Assembly (NCBI RefSeq): GCF_012349115.1
Contig: NZ_PQIG01000114.1
Location: 1-35,545 of the forward strand
Origin: Rhizobium ruizarguesonis
Lineage (GTDB): Bacteria; Pseudomonadota; Alphaproteobacteria; Rhizobiales; Rhizobiaceae
Direction: 5' to 3'
Length of the DNA stretch: 35,545 nt
Shown here: positions 22,576 through 30,858 of the stretch, in pieces
How positions within the stretch are numbered: position 1 is the first letter of the stretch
Layout: each line of letters starts with the position of its first letter
Notes under the pieces: generated by a model
Database searches by the model: none
Told to the model about the DNA's origin: nothing
Seen by the model: only the letters and a program-made list of their open reading frames with translations
Translations under genes and position numbers: made by a program

Positions 22576-23099
22576 GCACCTTCATCGCCCTTCTGCACAG
22601 CATCGTTCTGACGCCCGAGCGCCGCGTCATTATGGAAGATTTGCGCGCGTTGGCGGAAGAGCTCGGCTATCGCGAGCCCCGCACACTGGTTTCAACAGGC
22701 AATCTCGTCTTCGAGGCCGATGACATGCGGCCGCACGAACTCGAGGTCCACCTGGAAGAGGGCTTCGAAGAAAAGTTCGGCAAACATGTCGATATCATCG
22801 TGCGCAGCGACTGCACCTGGATGGCGCTTGCCAGCACCAATCCCTTCAAGGACGGCAACGCTGATCAGGTTATCGTCCGGGTGATGCGCCTGCCGGTCGA
22901 CCCGAAGAAGGTGGAGGCACTGAAACCGCTGATGAGGGAGGGACAGCGCATCGCCGTCGTCGGCGGCGATCTCTGGATCGATTTCGCCGGCAAGCCGAGC
23001 CAGTCCAAGCTGCTTTCGGCCCTGACGACCAAGCGGATCGGCGTCGGCACGATGCGCAACTGGAACACCGTGCGCGGCCTTGCCGAAATGATCATGTAG
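22572..23099 (+). CDS. DUF1697 family protein
   Basis: The 175-residue soluble protein starts MSTFIALLHSIVLTPERRVIMEDL and has the family core RTLVSTGNLVFEA and LASTNPFKDGNADQVIVRVM. No function is known for DUF1697. Its ATG overlaps the yidD stop (ATGA), so the two are translationally coupled. A 121-base gap separates it from thrS. Confidence 0.87.
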   Translation: MSTFIALLHSIVLTPERRVIMEDLRALAEELGYREPRTLVSTGNLVFEADDMRPHELEVHLEEGFEEKFGKHVDIIVRSDCTWMALASTNPFKDGNADQVIVRVMRLPVDPKKVEALKPLMREGQRIAVVGGDLWIDFAGKPSQSKLLSALTTKRIGVGTMRNWNTVRGLAEMIM

Positions 23100-23220
23100 C
23101 CGGGCTTCGTCTTTACTCACGCAGCAAATCTGAGTATCAGGCGGCAGCGCATCCAAGGACGGAGGCGCTGTCGTTGCAACCACCCGCATTCGTTGGCGGG
23201 ACTGGACAAGGAGAATTTCG

Positions 23221-25206
23221 ATGTCCCAAGCTATTTCCCTGACATTTCCCGATGGTTCCGTGCGCGGCTACGATGCCGGCGCAACCGGCCGGGATGTCGC
23301 TGAATCCATTTCCAAGTCGCTCGCCAAGAAGGCAGTGGCCGTTGCAATCGACGGCACCGTGCGCGACCTTTCCGATCCCGTGACGACGGGCAGAATCGAG
23401 ATCATCACCCGCAATGACGACCGTGCGCTGGAACTCATCCGCCACGACGCGGCGCATGTCATGGCCGAAGCGGTGCAGGAAATCTGGCCCGGCACCCAGG
23501 TGACGATCGGCCCGGTCATCGAAAACGGTTTCTATTACGACTTCGCCAAGAACGAGCCCTTCACACTCGATGATCTGCCGAAGATCGAAAAGAAGATGAA
23601 GGAGATCATTGCCCGCAACGCCGCCTTCACCAAGCAGGTCTGGTCGCGCGAGAAGGCGAAACAGGTCTTCGCCGACAAGGGCGAGCAGTACAAGGTTGAG
23701 CTCGTCGACGCGATCCCCGAAGGGCAGGATCTCAAGATCTATTACCAGGGCGACTGGTTCGACCTCTGCCGCGGTCCGCACATGGCCTCGACCGGCCAGA
23801 TCGGCAACGCCTTCAAGCTCTTGAAGGTGGCCGGTGCCTACTGGCGCGGCGACAGCAACAATCCGATGCTGAGCCGCATCTACGGCACGGCCTTCGCCGA
23901 GCAGTCGGAACTCGACAACTACCTGCATATGCTTGCCGAAGCCGAAAAGCGCGATCACCGCCGCCTCGGCCGTGAAATGGATCTCTTCCATTTCCAGGAA
24001 GAGGGCCCGGGCGTCGTGTTCTGGCATGGCAAGGGCTGGCGCGTATTCCAGACGCTGGTCGCCTATATGCGCCGCCGGCTTGCCGGCGATTATCAGGAAG
24101 TCAACGCGCCGCAGGTGCTCGACAAGTCGCTGTGGGAGACCTCCGGTCACTGGGGCTGGTACCGCGACAACATGTTCAAGGTGACGGTCGCCGGCGACGA
24201 CACCGACGACGACCGCGTCTTCGCACTGAAGCCGATGAACTGCCCCGGCCATATCCAGATTTTCAAGCATGGGCTGAAATCCTACCGCGAGCTGCCGATC
24301 CGGCTTGCCGAATTCGGCAATGTCCACCGTTACGAACCGTCGGGCGCGCTGCACGGGCTGATGCGCGTGCGCGGCTTCACGCAGGACGATGCGCACATCT
24401 TCTGCACCGACGAGCAGATGGCCGCCGAATGCCTGAAGATCAACGACCTGATCCTTTCGGTCTACAAGGATTTCGGCTTCGACGAAGTCACCATCAAGCT
24501 CTCGACCCGGCCGGATAAGCGCGTCGGTTCGGACGATCTGTGGGACCGCGCCGAAAGCGTGATGATGGGCGTGCTGGAGACGATCCAGCAGCAGTCGAAC
24601 GACATCAAGACCGGCATCCTGCCGGGCGAGGGCGCTTTCTACGGGCCGAAGTTCGAATATACGCTGAAGGATGCGATCGGCCGCGAATGGCAATGCGGCA
24701 CGACGCAGGTCGACTTCAACCTGCCGGAACGCTTCGGCGCCTTTTACATCGACAGCAACTCCGAAAAGACGCAGCCGGTGATGATCCATCGCGCCATCTG
24801 CGGCTCGATGGAGCGCTTCCTCGGCATCCTGATCGAGAACTTCGCCGGCCACATGCCGCTCTGGGTATCGCCGCTTCAGGTGGTGGTCGCAACGATCACT
24901 TCGGAAGCCGATGCCTACGGGCTTGAAGTGGCCGAGGCGCTGCGCGAGGCCGGTCTCAACGTCGAGACCGACTTCCGCAACGAGAAGATCAACTACAAAG
25001 TCCGCGAGCATTCGGTCACCAAGGTTCCTGTCATCATCGTCTGCGGCAGGAAGGAAGCCGATGAGCGCACGGTCAACATTCGCCGTCTCGGCAGCCAGGA
25101 ACAGGTTTCGATGGGGCTCGACGCTGCCGTCGAGAGCCTTGCGCTCGAAGCGACACCGCCCGACATTCGTCGCAAGGCCGAAGCAAAGAAAGCCAAGGCC
25201 GCCTGA
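23221..25206 (+). CDS. thrS: Threonyl-tRNA synthetase
   Basis: The 661-residue class II synthetase charges tRNA-Thr. It has the full bacterial layout: a TGS domain (~1-64), the editing domain with HDAAHVMAEA and DLCRGPHMAS, the catalytic core with MNCPGHIQIF, LHGLMRVRGFTQDDAHIF and HRAICGSMERFLGILIE (Cys and His zinc ligands included), and the anticodon-binding domain (~555-645). Length is normal. AAGGAG lies seven bases before the ATG. No T-box or other leader regulation was recognised in the 121 bases upstream. Confidence 0.97.
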   Translation: MSQAISLTFPDGSVRGYDAGATGRDVAESISKSLAKKAVAVAIDGTVRDLSDPVTTGRIEIITRNDDRALELIRHDAAHVMAEAVQEIWPGTQVTIGPVIENGFYYDFAKNEPFTLDDLPKIEKKMKEIIARNAAFTKQVWSREKAKQVFADKGEQYKVELVDAIPEGQDLKIYYQGDWFDLCRGPHMASTGQIGNAFKLLKVAGAYWRGDSNNPMLSRIYGTAFAEQSELDNYLHMLAEAEKRDHRRLGREMDLFHFQEEGPGVVFWHGKGWRVFQTLVAYMRRRLAGDYQEVNAPQVLDKSLWETSGHWGWYRDNMFKVTVAGDDTDDDRVFALKPMNCPGHIQIFKHGLKSYRELPIRLAEFGNVHRYEPSGALHGLMRVRGFTQDDAHIFCTDEQMAAECLKINDLILSVYKDFGFDEVTIKLSTRPDKRVGSDDLWDRAESVMMGVLETIQQQSNDIKTGILPGEGAFYGPKFEYTLKDAIGREWQCGTTQVDFNLPERFGAFYIDSNSEKTQPVMIHRAICGSMERFLGILIENFAGHMPLWVSPLQVVVATITSEADAYGLEVAEALREAGLNVETDFRNEKINYKVREHSVTKVPVIIVCGRKEADERTVNIRRLGSQEQVSMGLDAAVESLALEATPPDIRRKAEAKKAKAA

Positions 25207-25220
25207 AATAACCGGGATCT

Positions 25221-25244
25221 GACAGCGCCGTACGCGGCGCTGTC
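25221..25244 (+). terminator. Hairpin after thrS with a UACG tetraloop
   Basis: A perfect 10-bp stem GACAGCGCCG/CGGCGCTGTC closes a TACG loop, of the very stable UNCG class. There is no T-tract after it, so it may stop transcription weakly or protect the thrS 3' end. Confidence 0.5.
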
Positions 25245-25309
25245 GGAAATCTGATATATAATCGCAATATTGTCGCCACGAACGGGGAGCGGGTTATCCC
25301 GAGGCCGGA

Positions 25310-26167
25310 GTGCGCTTCAAAGAATTATCCTATGCCAATGATCGAGATCCGCGCCTGAAGCGCTGGTTGATCCGCTCGATCGAGGGGCTGTCGGGCCGTG
25401 ACCGCTATGTCAGACTCTACGACGTCTGGCGCAGCGACATCATCGGCAGGAGCGACCGCGTGTTCGCCAGAGCGCTCGATCTCATCGACGTTTCGGTCGA
25501 GGTTAAGGGCGACTGGCCGCTCGAACCCGTTCCCACCGAGCCGATCGTCATCGTCGCCAACCACCCCTTCGGCATTGGCGACGGCATCGCCGTGCTGGCA
25601 CTTGCCGAACAGCTCGGCCGTCCCTTCAAGGTGCTGATCCACAACGATCTCTTGAAGATGCCGGAGATGGCGCCCTATTCACTGCCGATCTCATTTGCGG
25701 AGACCAAGGAGGCGATGACGCTGAACTTGAAAAGCCGGCACGAGGCGGTGCGGCTGCTCAAGGAAGGCACGACCATCATCGTCTTTCCGGCGGGCGGCGT
25801 TGCGACCGCCAAGAGGGGTTTCGGCCGGGCCGAGGATCTGCCGTGGAAGATGTTTCCGGCAAAACTCATCCAGGCGACGCATGCCAGCGTGCTGCCAATC
25901 TATTTCGAGGGTCAGAACGGCCGGCTGTTTCATCTGGCTAGCCGGGTGTCGATGACGCTGCGCTTGTCGCTGCTGATCGGCGAGTTCCGCCGGCTGTCCG
26001 GCAGCACGATCACGGCACATGTCGGCAAAGTGCTGACCTGGGAGGCGCTGAGCAGTGGTGCCGATCGGAAGGGTCTGCTTGCCCGCCTCTATGGAGCGGT
26101 GTTCTCGATGGCGCCGCCGAAAAGTACCTTCCAAACGTCTCGGCTGAGCCGAAACCGCTCACGGTAA
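25310..26167 (+). CDS. Lysophospholipid (1-acylglycerol-3-phosphate-type) acyltransferase
   Basis: The 285-residue protein has the PlsC-type acyltransferase domain. The catalytic motif is NHPFGIGDG (the H-P-x-G-x-x-D-G variant of hemolysin-like acyltransferases), the second block is around LLIHNDL/LPISFAET, and the third is FPAGGVATA in place of FPEGTR. The family acylates lysophospholipids or lyso-ornithine lipids. Which lipid is used here is unknown. GTG at 25310 is the start, with GAGG six bases upstream. It stands alone, converging with an exported protein two bases away. Confidence 0.85.
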   Translation: MRFKELSYANDRDPRLKRWLIRSIEGLSGRDRYVRLYDVWRSDIIGRSDRVFARALDLIDVSVEVKGDWPLEPVPTEPIVIVANHPFGIGDGIAVLALAEQLGRPFKVLIHNDLLKMPEMAPYSLPISFAETKEAMTLNLKSRHEAVRLLKEGTTIIVFPAGGVATAKRGFGRAEDLPWKMFPAKLIQATHASVLPIYFEGQNGRLFHLASRVSMTLRLSLLIGEFRRLSGSTITAHVGKVLTWEALSSGADRKGLLARLYGAVFSMAPPKSTFQTSRLSRNRSR

Positions 26168-26169
26168 AA

Positions 26170-27273
26170 TCAATCGAGGCTGGTGTCGTCACCGCCCGGC
26201 TGCGGCACGAGCTGTTCGTAGGAGGGCAGCGGCTCCACCGGAGCCGGCTGGACACCCGGCGGTGTCGGTGTGCCCACAGGCACCTGCTGTACCGTGCGGG
26301 CCGCGTCGCTCACCGGCGGCTGCGGCTGCTGATCCTTCATCAGAACCTCGACATCGGTGTTCCTGCCGGCGACGACGGTGAAATCGCGCTGGTAGATCTT
26401 GTCCTTGTTGCGGGCGACGGCGGAATATCCGCCTTCGGCGAGGACCATGGTCGGGAAGGCGCTGACGCTTTCACCGACGCTGTCGCCGGCCGCCGTCAGA
26501 ATCGACCATGCCGTATCGGCGATCGCCTCGCCGCCTGCATCGGAGACCAGCTTGAAGGTGACCTGCGCGGCGCGATGCTGGATCGTCGCCTCGGTCAGCT
26601 TGCCGGCCTCGACCTGGATGTCGGCGCGGATCACGGCGTTGACGCTGCCATATTCGGAAACAATGTGATAGGTGCCGGCATTGAGGCGGACGATGGTATT
26701 CGGCGAGACATCGGCCATGACGAGGCCGCGCTCGCCATCGTCGCGCACTTCCGAAGAATAGATCGAGAAGCTCAACTGGTCGGGGCGGATGCGGGCGTCG
26801 GTGCCGGAGACGGCATTGAGCAGCAGGCCGCCGGCATCGAGCACCATCACCTGCTTGTCGACCTCGCCTTCAGCAGGCACGGTCAATTTCTTGGTGACGC
26901 CGGCGCGGCCGAAAGAGACGTTGACGAAATAATCACCGGGCGCGAGCTGGAAGGCGGCAGGTCCGCCCTTGGCGCTGGCGATCAGCGGCAGTTTGCCATC
27001 GGATCCGGCGATCGGGCTGAAGACGTACCAGGATAGGCCTTCCTCAACCGGCGTGCCGTCCGCCGTCAGCTTCGCTTCCATCGGGACGTCGCGCAGCTTG
27101 ACCCCTTCGGGCACCGCGCCGGGCGCGATGAAGGCATCGAGCTTCGGCATCTTCGGCGTCGATTCAAGCTGTTTGAATCCCTTGAAGGCATCCTGAGCGC
27201 CGGCGCCGAGGGGCATCAATACCATCAGGGCAATGGCAAGGCCGATGCGTGCAAAAGGCAAAATGCCAAACAT
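26170..27273 (-). CDS. Exported hypothetical protein with beta-rich repeats
   Basis: The 367-residue product has a signal peptide (MFGILPFARIGLAIALMVLMPLGAGAQ) and a body of repeated beta-rich segments resembling carboxypeptidase-regulatory or immunoglobulin-like folds (APGDYFVNVSFGRAGVTKKLTV, LNAGTYHIVSEYG, AEGGYSAVARNKDKIYQRDFTV). The last ~55 residues are Pro/Gln/Val-rich and probably disordered. It should be periplasmic or surface-associated. I recognise no function. A GTG at 27315 would add 14 residues; neither start has a clear ribosome site, and 27273 is chosen because it begins the signal peptide. Confidence 0.78.
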   Translation of the reverse strand: MFGILPFARIGLAIALMVLMPLGAGAQDAFKGFKQLESTPKMPKLDAFIAPGAVPEGVKLRDVPMEAKLTADGTPVEEGLSWYVFSPIAGSDGKLPLIASAKGGPAAFQLAPGDYFVNVSFGRAGVTKKLTVPAEGEVDKQVMVLDAGGLLLNAVSGTDARIRPDQLSFSIYSSEVRDDGERGLVMADVSPNTIVRLNAGTYHIVSEYGSVNAVIRADIQVEAGKLTEATIQHRAAQVTFKLVSDAGGEAIADTAWSILTAAGDSVGESVSAFPTMVLAEGGYSAVARNKDKIYQRDFTVVAGRNTDVEVLMKDQQPQPPVSDAARTVQQVPVGTPTPPGVQPAPVEPLPSYEQLVPQPGGDDTSLD

Positions 27274-27387
27274 CTGTTTCGTGAACCGATTGACTTCTGA
27301 AATCGCAAAGGCCACTTCAAGACCAACGCGATGGCAAATTCAAGACCCACCCTTTGCAGCAGCATAAATAATGAGAGCCTCTCCCGC

Positions 27388-27972
27388 ATGAAATCCGATA
27401 TCAAGCTGATCGACTACCTCGCCGTGCGCCGCTCCATCCCCGCTTTCCAGATGTGCGAACCAGGCCCCGAGAAGGCCGAGATCGAGGAGATCCTGCGTCT
27501 CGCCTCGCGTGTTCCCGATCACGGCAAGATCGCCCCCTGGCGCTTCATCGTCTATCGCGGAGAACAGCGCGTGCGTCTCGGCGAGGAGCTTCTGACGCTG
27601 GCGATTCAGACAAAGCCCGAACTTTCCGAAGAGATGATTCAGGTCGAGCGCAGCCGTTTCACCCGCGCGCCCGTGGTCGTCGCCGTAGTCAGCAAGGCAG
27701 GACCGCATATCAAGATCCCGGAATGGGAGCAGTTGATGTCAGCCGGCGCGCTTTGCTTCAATGTCATTCTCGCCGCCAACGCCAATGGTTATGTCGCCAA
27801 CTGGCTGACGGAATGGTTCGCCTATGACGAGCGCGCCTATCCGCTGCTCGGCGTCGGGCCTGATGAAAAAGTGGCGGGCTTCATCCATATCGGCTCGACG
27901 ACATTTCCGGTAATCGAGCGGCCGCGGCCGGAGCTTGCCGACACCGTGACCTGGGTCGGCGGAGACGATTGA
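27388..27972 (+). CDS. Nitroreductase-family flavoprotein
   Basis: The 194-residue protein has the short YdjA-like nitroreductase fold: YLAVRRSIPAFQ (the FMN-phosphate Arg-Arg-Ser), VPDHGKIAPWRFIVY, and LTEWFAYDERAYPLLGVGPDEKVAGFIHIG near the C-terminus. It is expected to bind FMN and use NAD(P)H, but the physiological acceptor is unknown. The start at 27388 fits the family; upstream in-frame codons to 27331 are less likely. Its TGA overlaps the next gene's ATG by one base (TGATG), so the two flavin proteins are coupled and may work on the same substrate or supply FMN to one another. Confidence 0.88.
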   Translation: MKSDIKLIDYLAVRRSIPAFQMCEPGPEKAEIEEILRLASRVPDHGKIAPWRFIVYRGEQRVRLGEELLTLAIQTKPELSEEMIQVERSRFTRAPVVVAVVSKAGPHIKIPEWEQLMSAGALCFNVILAANANGYVANWLTEWFAYDERAYPLLGVGPDEKVAGFIHIGSTTFPVIERPRPELADTVTWVGGDD

Positions 27973-28589
27973 TGTTCTATACCACCGACAGCAACCGGCA
28001 CGGGCTTGCACATGATCCTTTCAAGGCGATCGTGTCGCCGCGCCCGATCGGCTGGATCGGTAGCAAGGGCAGGGATGGCTCGATCAATCTCGCGCCTTAT
28101 TCTTTTTTCAATGCCGTCGCCGATCGGCCGAAGCTGGTGATGTTTTCTTCCGCCGGACGCAAGCACAGCCAGCGCAATGCGGCCGAGACCGGCGTCTTCA
28201 CCTGCAATTTCGTCAGCCGCGATCTCGCCGAGAAGATGAACCTCTCCTCGGCGGCGCTGCCCTACGGCGACAGCGAATTCGACTTCGCCGGCCTGACGCC
28301 GAAGCAGGCCGAACTGATCGACGCGCCCTATGTCGGCGAGGCTTTCGCGGTGCTCGAATGCAAGGTCACGGAGGTCATCGAGCCGAAGACGCTGTCGGGG
28401 GAACCGTCCGAAAACGTGCTGGTCTTCGGCGAAGTGGTCGGCATCCGCATCGACGAAGCGATCGTCAGGGACGGCCGCCTCGACATGTCGATCGCCCGAC
28501 CTGTCGCCCGCATGGGCTACATGGATTACAGCGAAGGCAGCGATGTTTTCGAGATGATCCGGCCGCAACTGCCACCAATTGAAGGCTAA
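27972..28589 (+). CDS. Flavin reductase-like (split-barrel FMN-binding) protein
   Basis: The 205-residue protein belongs to the flavin reductase-like domain family. Motifs include VSPRPIGWIGS, LAPYSFFNAVADRPKLVMFSS and the ETGVFTCNFVSRDLAEKMN region, which line the flavin site. Such proteins reduce flavin with NAD(P)H or carry it in two-component oxygenases; no oxygenase lies nearby, but the upstream coupled nitroreductase is also a flavoprotein. No independent ribosome site is evident, which fits translational coupling. Confidence 0.88.
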   Translation: MFYTTDSNRHGLAHDPFKAIVSPRPIGWIGSKGRDGSINLAPYSFFNAVADRPKLVMFSSAGRKHSQRNAAETGVFTCNFVSRDLAEKMNLSSAALPYGDSEFDFAGLTPKQAELIDAPYVGEAFAVLECKVTEVIEPKTLSGEPSENVLVFGEVVGIRIDEAIVRDGRLDMSIARPVARMGYMDYSEGSDVFEMIRPQLPPIEG

Positions 28590-28705
28590 CCGCAAGGCAT
28601 ACAAAGGCTTAAGAAATATGGTGAACCAATCTTAAACCTTTTGCCGCTACCGTCGCAGCATTGAATGGAACGCGAAAGAATCGCGTTCAAGTGCTGGGGC
28701 GTCGC

Positions 28706-29833
28706 GTGATCGTAGAAGCTTTTCTTCGTTGGGTCGAAACGGCCAAGACAGGCGACCGGGCCCGGGCCGCAAACGCTCTCGGGCGAGCCTATCTGCAGTC
28801 CGAAATGTCCGGCGACGAACGGGCGGCAGCCGAGATGGCGATGACCTTCCTTCTCGACGATCCGTCGCCACGCGTGCGGCTTGCGCTTGCCGAGGCGATT
28901 GCCTGGTCGCCCGATGCGCCGCGCAGCCTGATCCGTTCGCTTGCCGAGGACCAGCCCGAGGTTGCCTGCCATGCGGTGACCTGTTCGCCGCTTTTGAGCG
29001 ACGCCGATCTGGTCGACCTTGCCGCGCGCGGCAACGGAGCCACCCGCATGCTGATCGCGGCGAGGGCGCATGTGACGCGTCCGGTTTCCGCCGCCCTTGC
29101 CGAGGTCGGTGACGAGGAAGAACTGCTCTGCCTGCTCGAGAATGACGGTGCAGTGATTTCCAGCCTGTCGCTGAAACGCATCGCCGAACGGCTCGGCGAC
29201 TGCTGCGATATCCGCAATCTGCTTCTCGACCGCAGCGACCTTCCGGCCGATGCCCGCCAGTTGCTGACCCAGCATGTGAGCAATGCGCTGATCGGGCTGC
29301 CGCTGGCGCAGGCGGCGATCGGCCTGCAGCGGCTTCAGCGCATCAGCCGCGAGGCGACCGAGGCTGCCATCGTTTCGATCGCCGGCGATATCGCCCCACG
29401 CGAAATACCCGACCTCGTCCAGCATCTGCGCCTCAACGGCCGGCTGACGCCATCCTTTCTGATGCATGCGCTCTGCGCGGGCAAGGTGGACTTCTTCGCC
29501 GGCGCGATCGTCGATCTGACCGCGTGCAACGAGCGCCGTGTGCGTTCGATCCTGGCAACCGGGCGGATGCATGCCGTGCGTGCGCTTTACGAGTCCGCCG
29601 GCCTGCCAAGGGATATCAGCGTCATCTTCGTCGAGGCGACGATGCTGTGGCGCGACGCCGCCAGAAAAGGGCCGGGCAGCGTGCTCGGCAATGTCTGCGG
29701 CCGTCTTCTCGAAAAATTCCGTCATCACGACGCGCATGGCGCGATCGGCGAACTGCTCGACATGGTGGAAAAGCTTAGTGTCACCGAGCAGCGACAATCG
29801 GCCCGCGTCTATGCGGCGCTTGCGGCGGCCTAA
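28706..29833 (+). CDS. DUF2336 helical-repeat protein
   Basis: The 375-residue protein begins VIVEAFLRWVETAKTGDRARAANALGRAYL and has the DUF2336 signature AAEMAMTFLLDDPSPRVRLALAEAIAWSPDAPRSLI. It is built of HEAT-like helical repeats, has no signal peptide, and is probably a cytosolic protein-interaction scaffold. The family is alphaproteobacterial and of unknown function. GTG at 28706 matches the family start, with GGGG about five bases before it; an upstream TTG at 28661 is the alternative. It overlaps the convergent small gene by four bases. Confidence 0.83.
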   Translation: MIVEAFLRWVETAKTGDRARAANALGRAYLQSEMSGDERAAAEMAMTFLLDDPSPRVRLALAEAIAWSPDAPRSLIRSLAEDQPEVACHAVTCSPLLSDADLVDLAARGNGATRMLIAARAHVTRPVSAALAEVGDEEELLCLLENDGAVISSLSLKRIAERLGDCCDIRNLLLDRSDLPADARQLLTQHVSNALIGLPLAQAAIGLQRLQRISREATEAAIVSIAGDIAPREIPDLVQHLRLNGRLTPSFLMHALCAGKVDFFAGAIVDLTACNERRVRSILATGRMHAVRALYESAGLPRDISVIFVEATMLWRDAARKGPGSVLGNVCGRLLEKFRHHDAHGAIGELLDMVEKLSVTEQRQSARVYAALAAA

Positions 29834-30252
29834 TCAGCGAGCCGCGTCACCACCCAGGAATAACTGGCGGATACGAAGTGCACGGGTTTGGTCAGTGTGT
29901 CCCTGACGCTTTTGCCTGAGGGCAGATGGGCGCGGACCTGTCCGGCAATACCTTCAGCAAAACCGGCGATCCGTCCTGCGGGTTCCTCGGGCGCTGCGAC
30001 AGCGACCTCGGATGCGGCGGCAGGCACGGGCGCCGATTCCGGCGGCTCGGCGGCGGCGATGGCTTTCGGCGCCTCGCACACCGCGATCACCGAGGGATAA
30101 TTGACATTCACATAGGTCTTCAGCCGTCGTTCGGCTTCCGCGTCGCAAGCGGCAACGGTTTCCCAGCGTTTATCGACCGTCGCGACATAATTGCACTGGC
30201 TGATGGAATCGTCGCAGCCGAGAATGGTCATCGCGATCAGCACCGCTTGCAT
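29830..30252 (-). CDS. Small Cys-containing hypothetical protein
   Basis: The 140-residue product starts with a short hydrophobic segment (MQAVLIAMTILGC) that could be an unusually short signal or lipoprotein-like sequence, followed by a region with three more Cys (CNYV, ACDAE, VCEAP) likely to form disulfides. A Pro/Ala/Glu linker (~65-95) leads to a C-terminal part resembling short anchor regions (VHFVSASYSWVVTRLAD). No family is recognised. AAGGAAG gives a good ribosome site. It overlaps the DUF2336 gene tail to tail by four bases. Confidence 0.72.
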   Translation of the reverse strand: MQAVLIAMTILGCDDSISQCNYVATVDKRWETVAACDAEAERRLKTYVNVNYPSVIAVCEAPKAIAAAEPPESAPVPAAASEVAVAAPEEPAGRIAGFAEGIAGQVRAHLPSGKSVRDTLTKPVHFVSASYSWVVTRLAD

Positions 30253-30380
30253 ATTCTGCTTCCTTGATTATTGAGCACATCATCGTCTTAGAGGGCGCAA
30301 TTCCAACCGAATGAAGGCAACGGTATTAACTCTTCGTCATGTCGGGAAAAATTGTGCCCCGCGCCAGCAGAGGGAGCCAC

Positions 30381-30839
30381 ATGTCTGTCACCATCGCCCT
30401 TGAACCGCCGCGCCAGGAGGGCGTCATCCGCCTTCTCGATCTTTCCGATGCCTATGCGCAATCGCTCTATCCGGCTGAAAGCAACCATCTGGTCGACCTC
30501 TCCTTGCTGGAGAAGCCTTCGGTGAGCTTCCTCGTTGCGCGCAACGGCGATGCGATCGTCGGCTGCTGCGCACTGGTCGAGGCCGGTGACGGCACGGCGG
30601 AGATCAAGCGCATGTTCGTCGATCCCGAGGCGAGGGGACTGAGGATCGCCAGCGGCCTGATGAATGCGCTCGAAGCAATCGCAGGGGGAAAGAGGCTGAC
30701 GGCAATCCGGCTCGAAACCGGCATCTACCAGCCCGAGGCGATCGCTCTCTACCGCAATTTCGGATATCGGGAAATCGAGCCCTTCGGCAGCTATCTGCCG
30801 GACCCGCTCAGCCTGTTCATGGAAAAGCAGTTGGGCTAG
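30381..30839 (+). CDS. GNAT-family N-acetyltransferase
   Basis: The 152-residue protein has the GNAT acetyl-CoA fold: VARNGDAIVGCCALV (beta-strand 2-3), EIKRMFVDPEARGLRIASGLMNALE (motif A with the R-G-x-x-x-A/G pyrophosphate loop) and LETGIYQPEAIALYRNFGYREI (motif B). It resembles YsnE/PA4866-like small-molecule acetyltransferases, substrate unknown. AGGGAG lies six bases before the ATG at 30381. It is an isolated gene. Confidence 0.88.
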   Translation: MSVTIALEPPRQEGVIRLLDLSDAYAQSLYPAESNHLVDLSLLEKPSVSFLVARNGDAIVGCCALVEAGDGTAEIKRMFVDPEARGLRIASGLMNALEAIAGGKRLTAIRLETGIYQPEAIALYRNFGYREIEPFGSYLPDPLSLFMEKQLG

Positions 30840-30858
30840 CCGGTCTGCGAAACCATGT

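Noticed and set aside
23100..23220. Possible T-box or other leader before thrS
   Set aside because: No T-box sequence, specifier stem or antiterminator is visible, and T-boxes are not expected in this lineage.
23137..25011. 624-codon minus-strand open frame antisense to thrS
   Set aside because: thrS is certain on the plus strand; the antisense product has shadow composition and no ribosome site of note.
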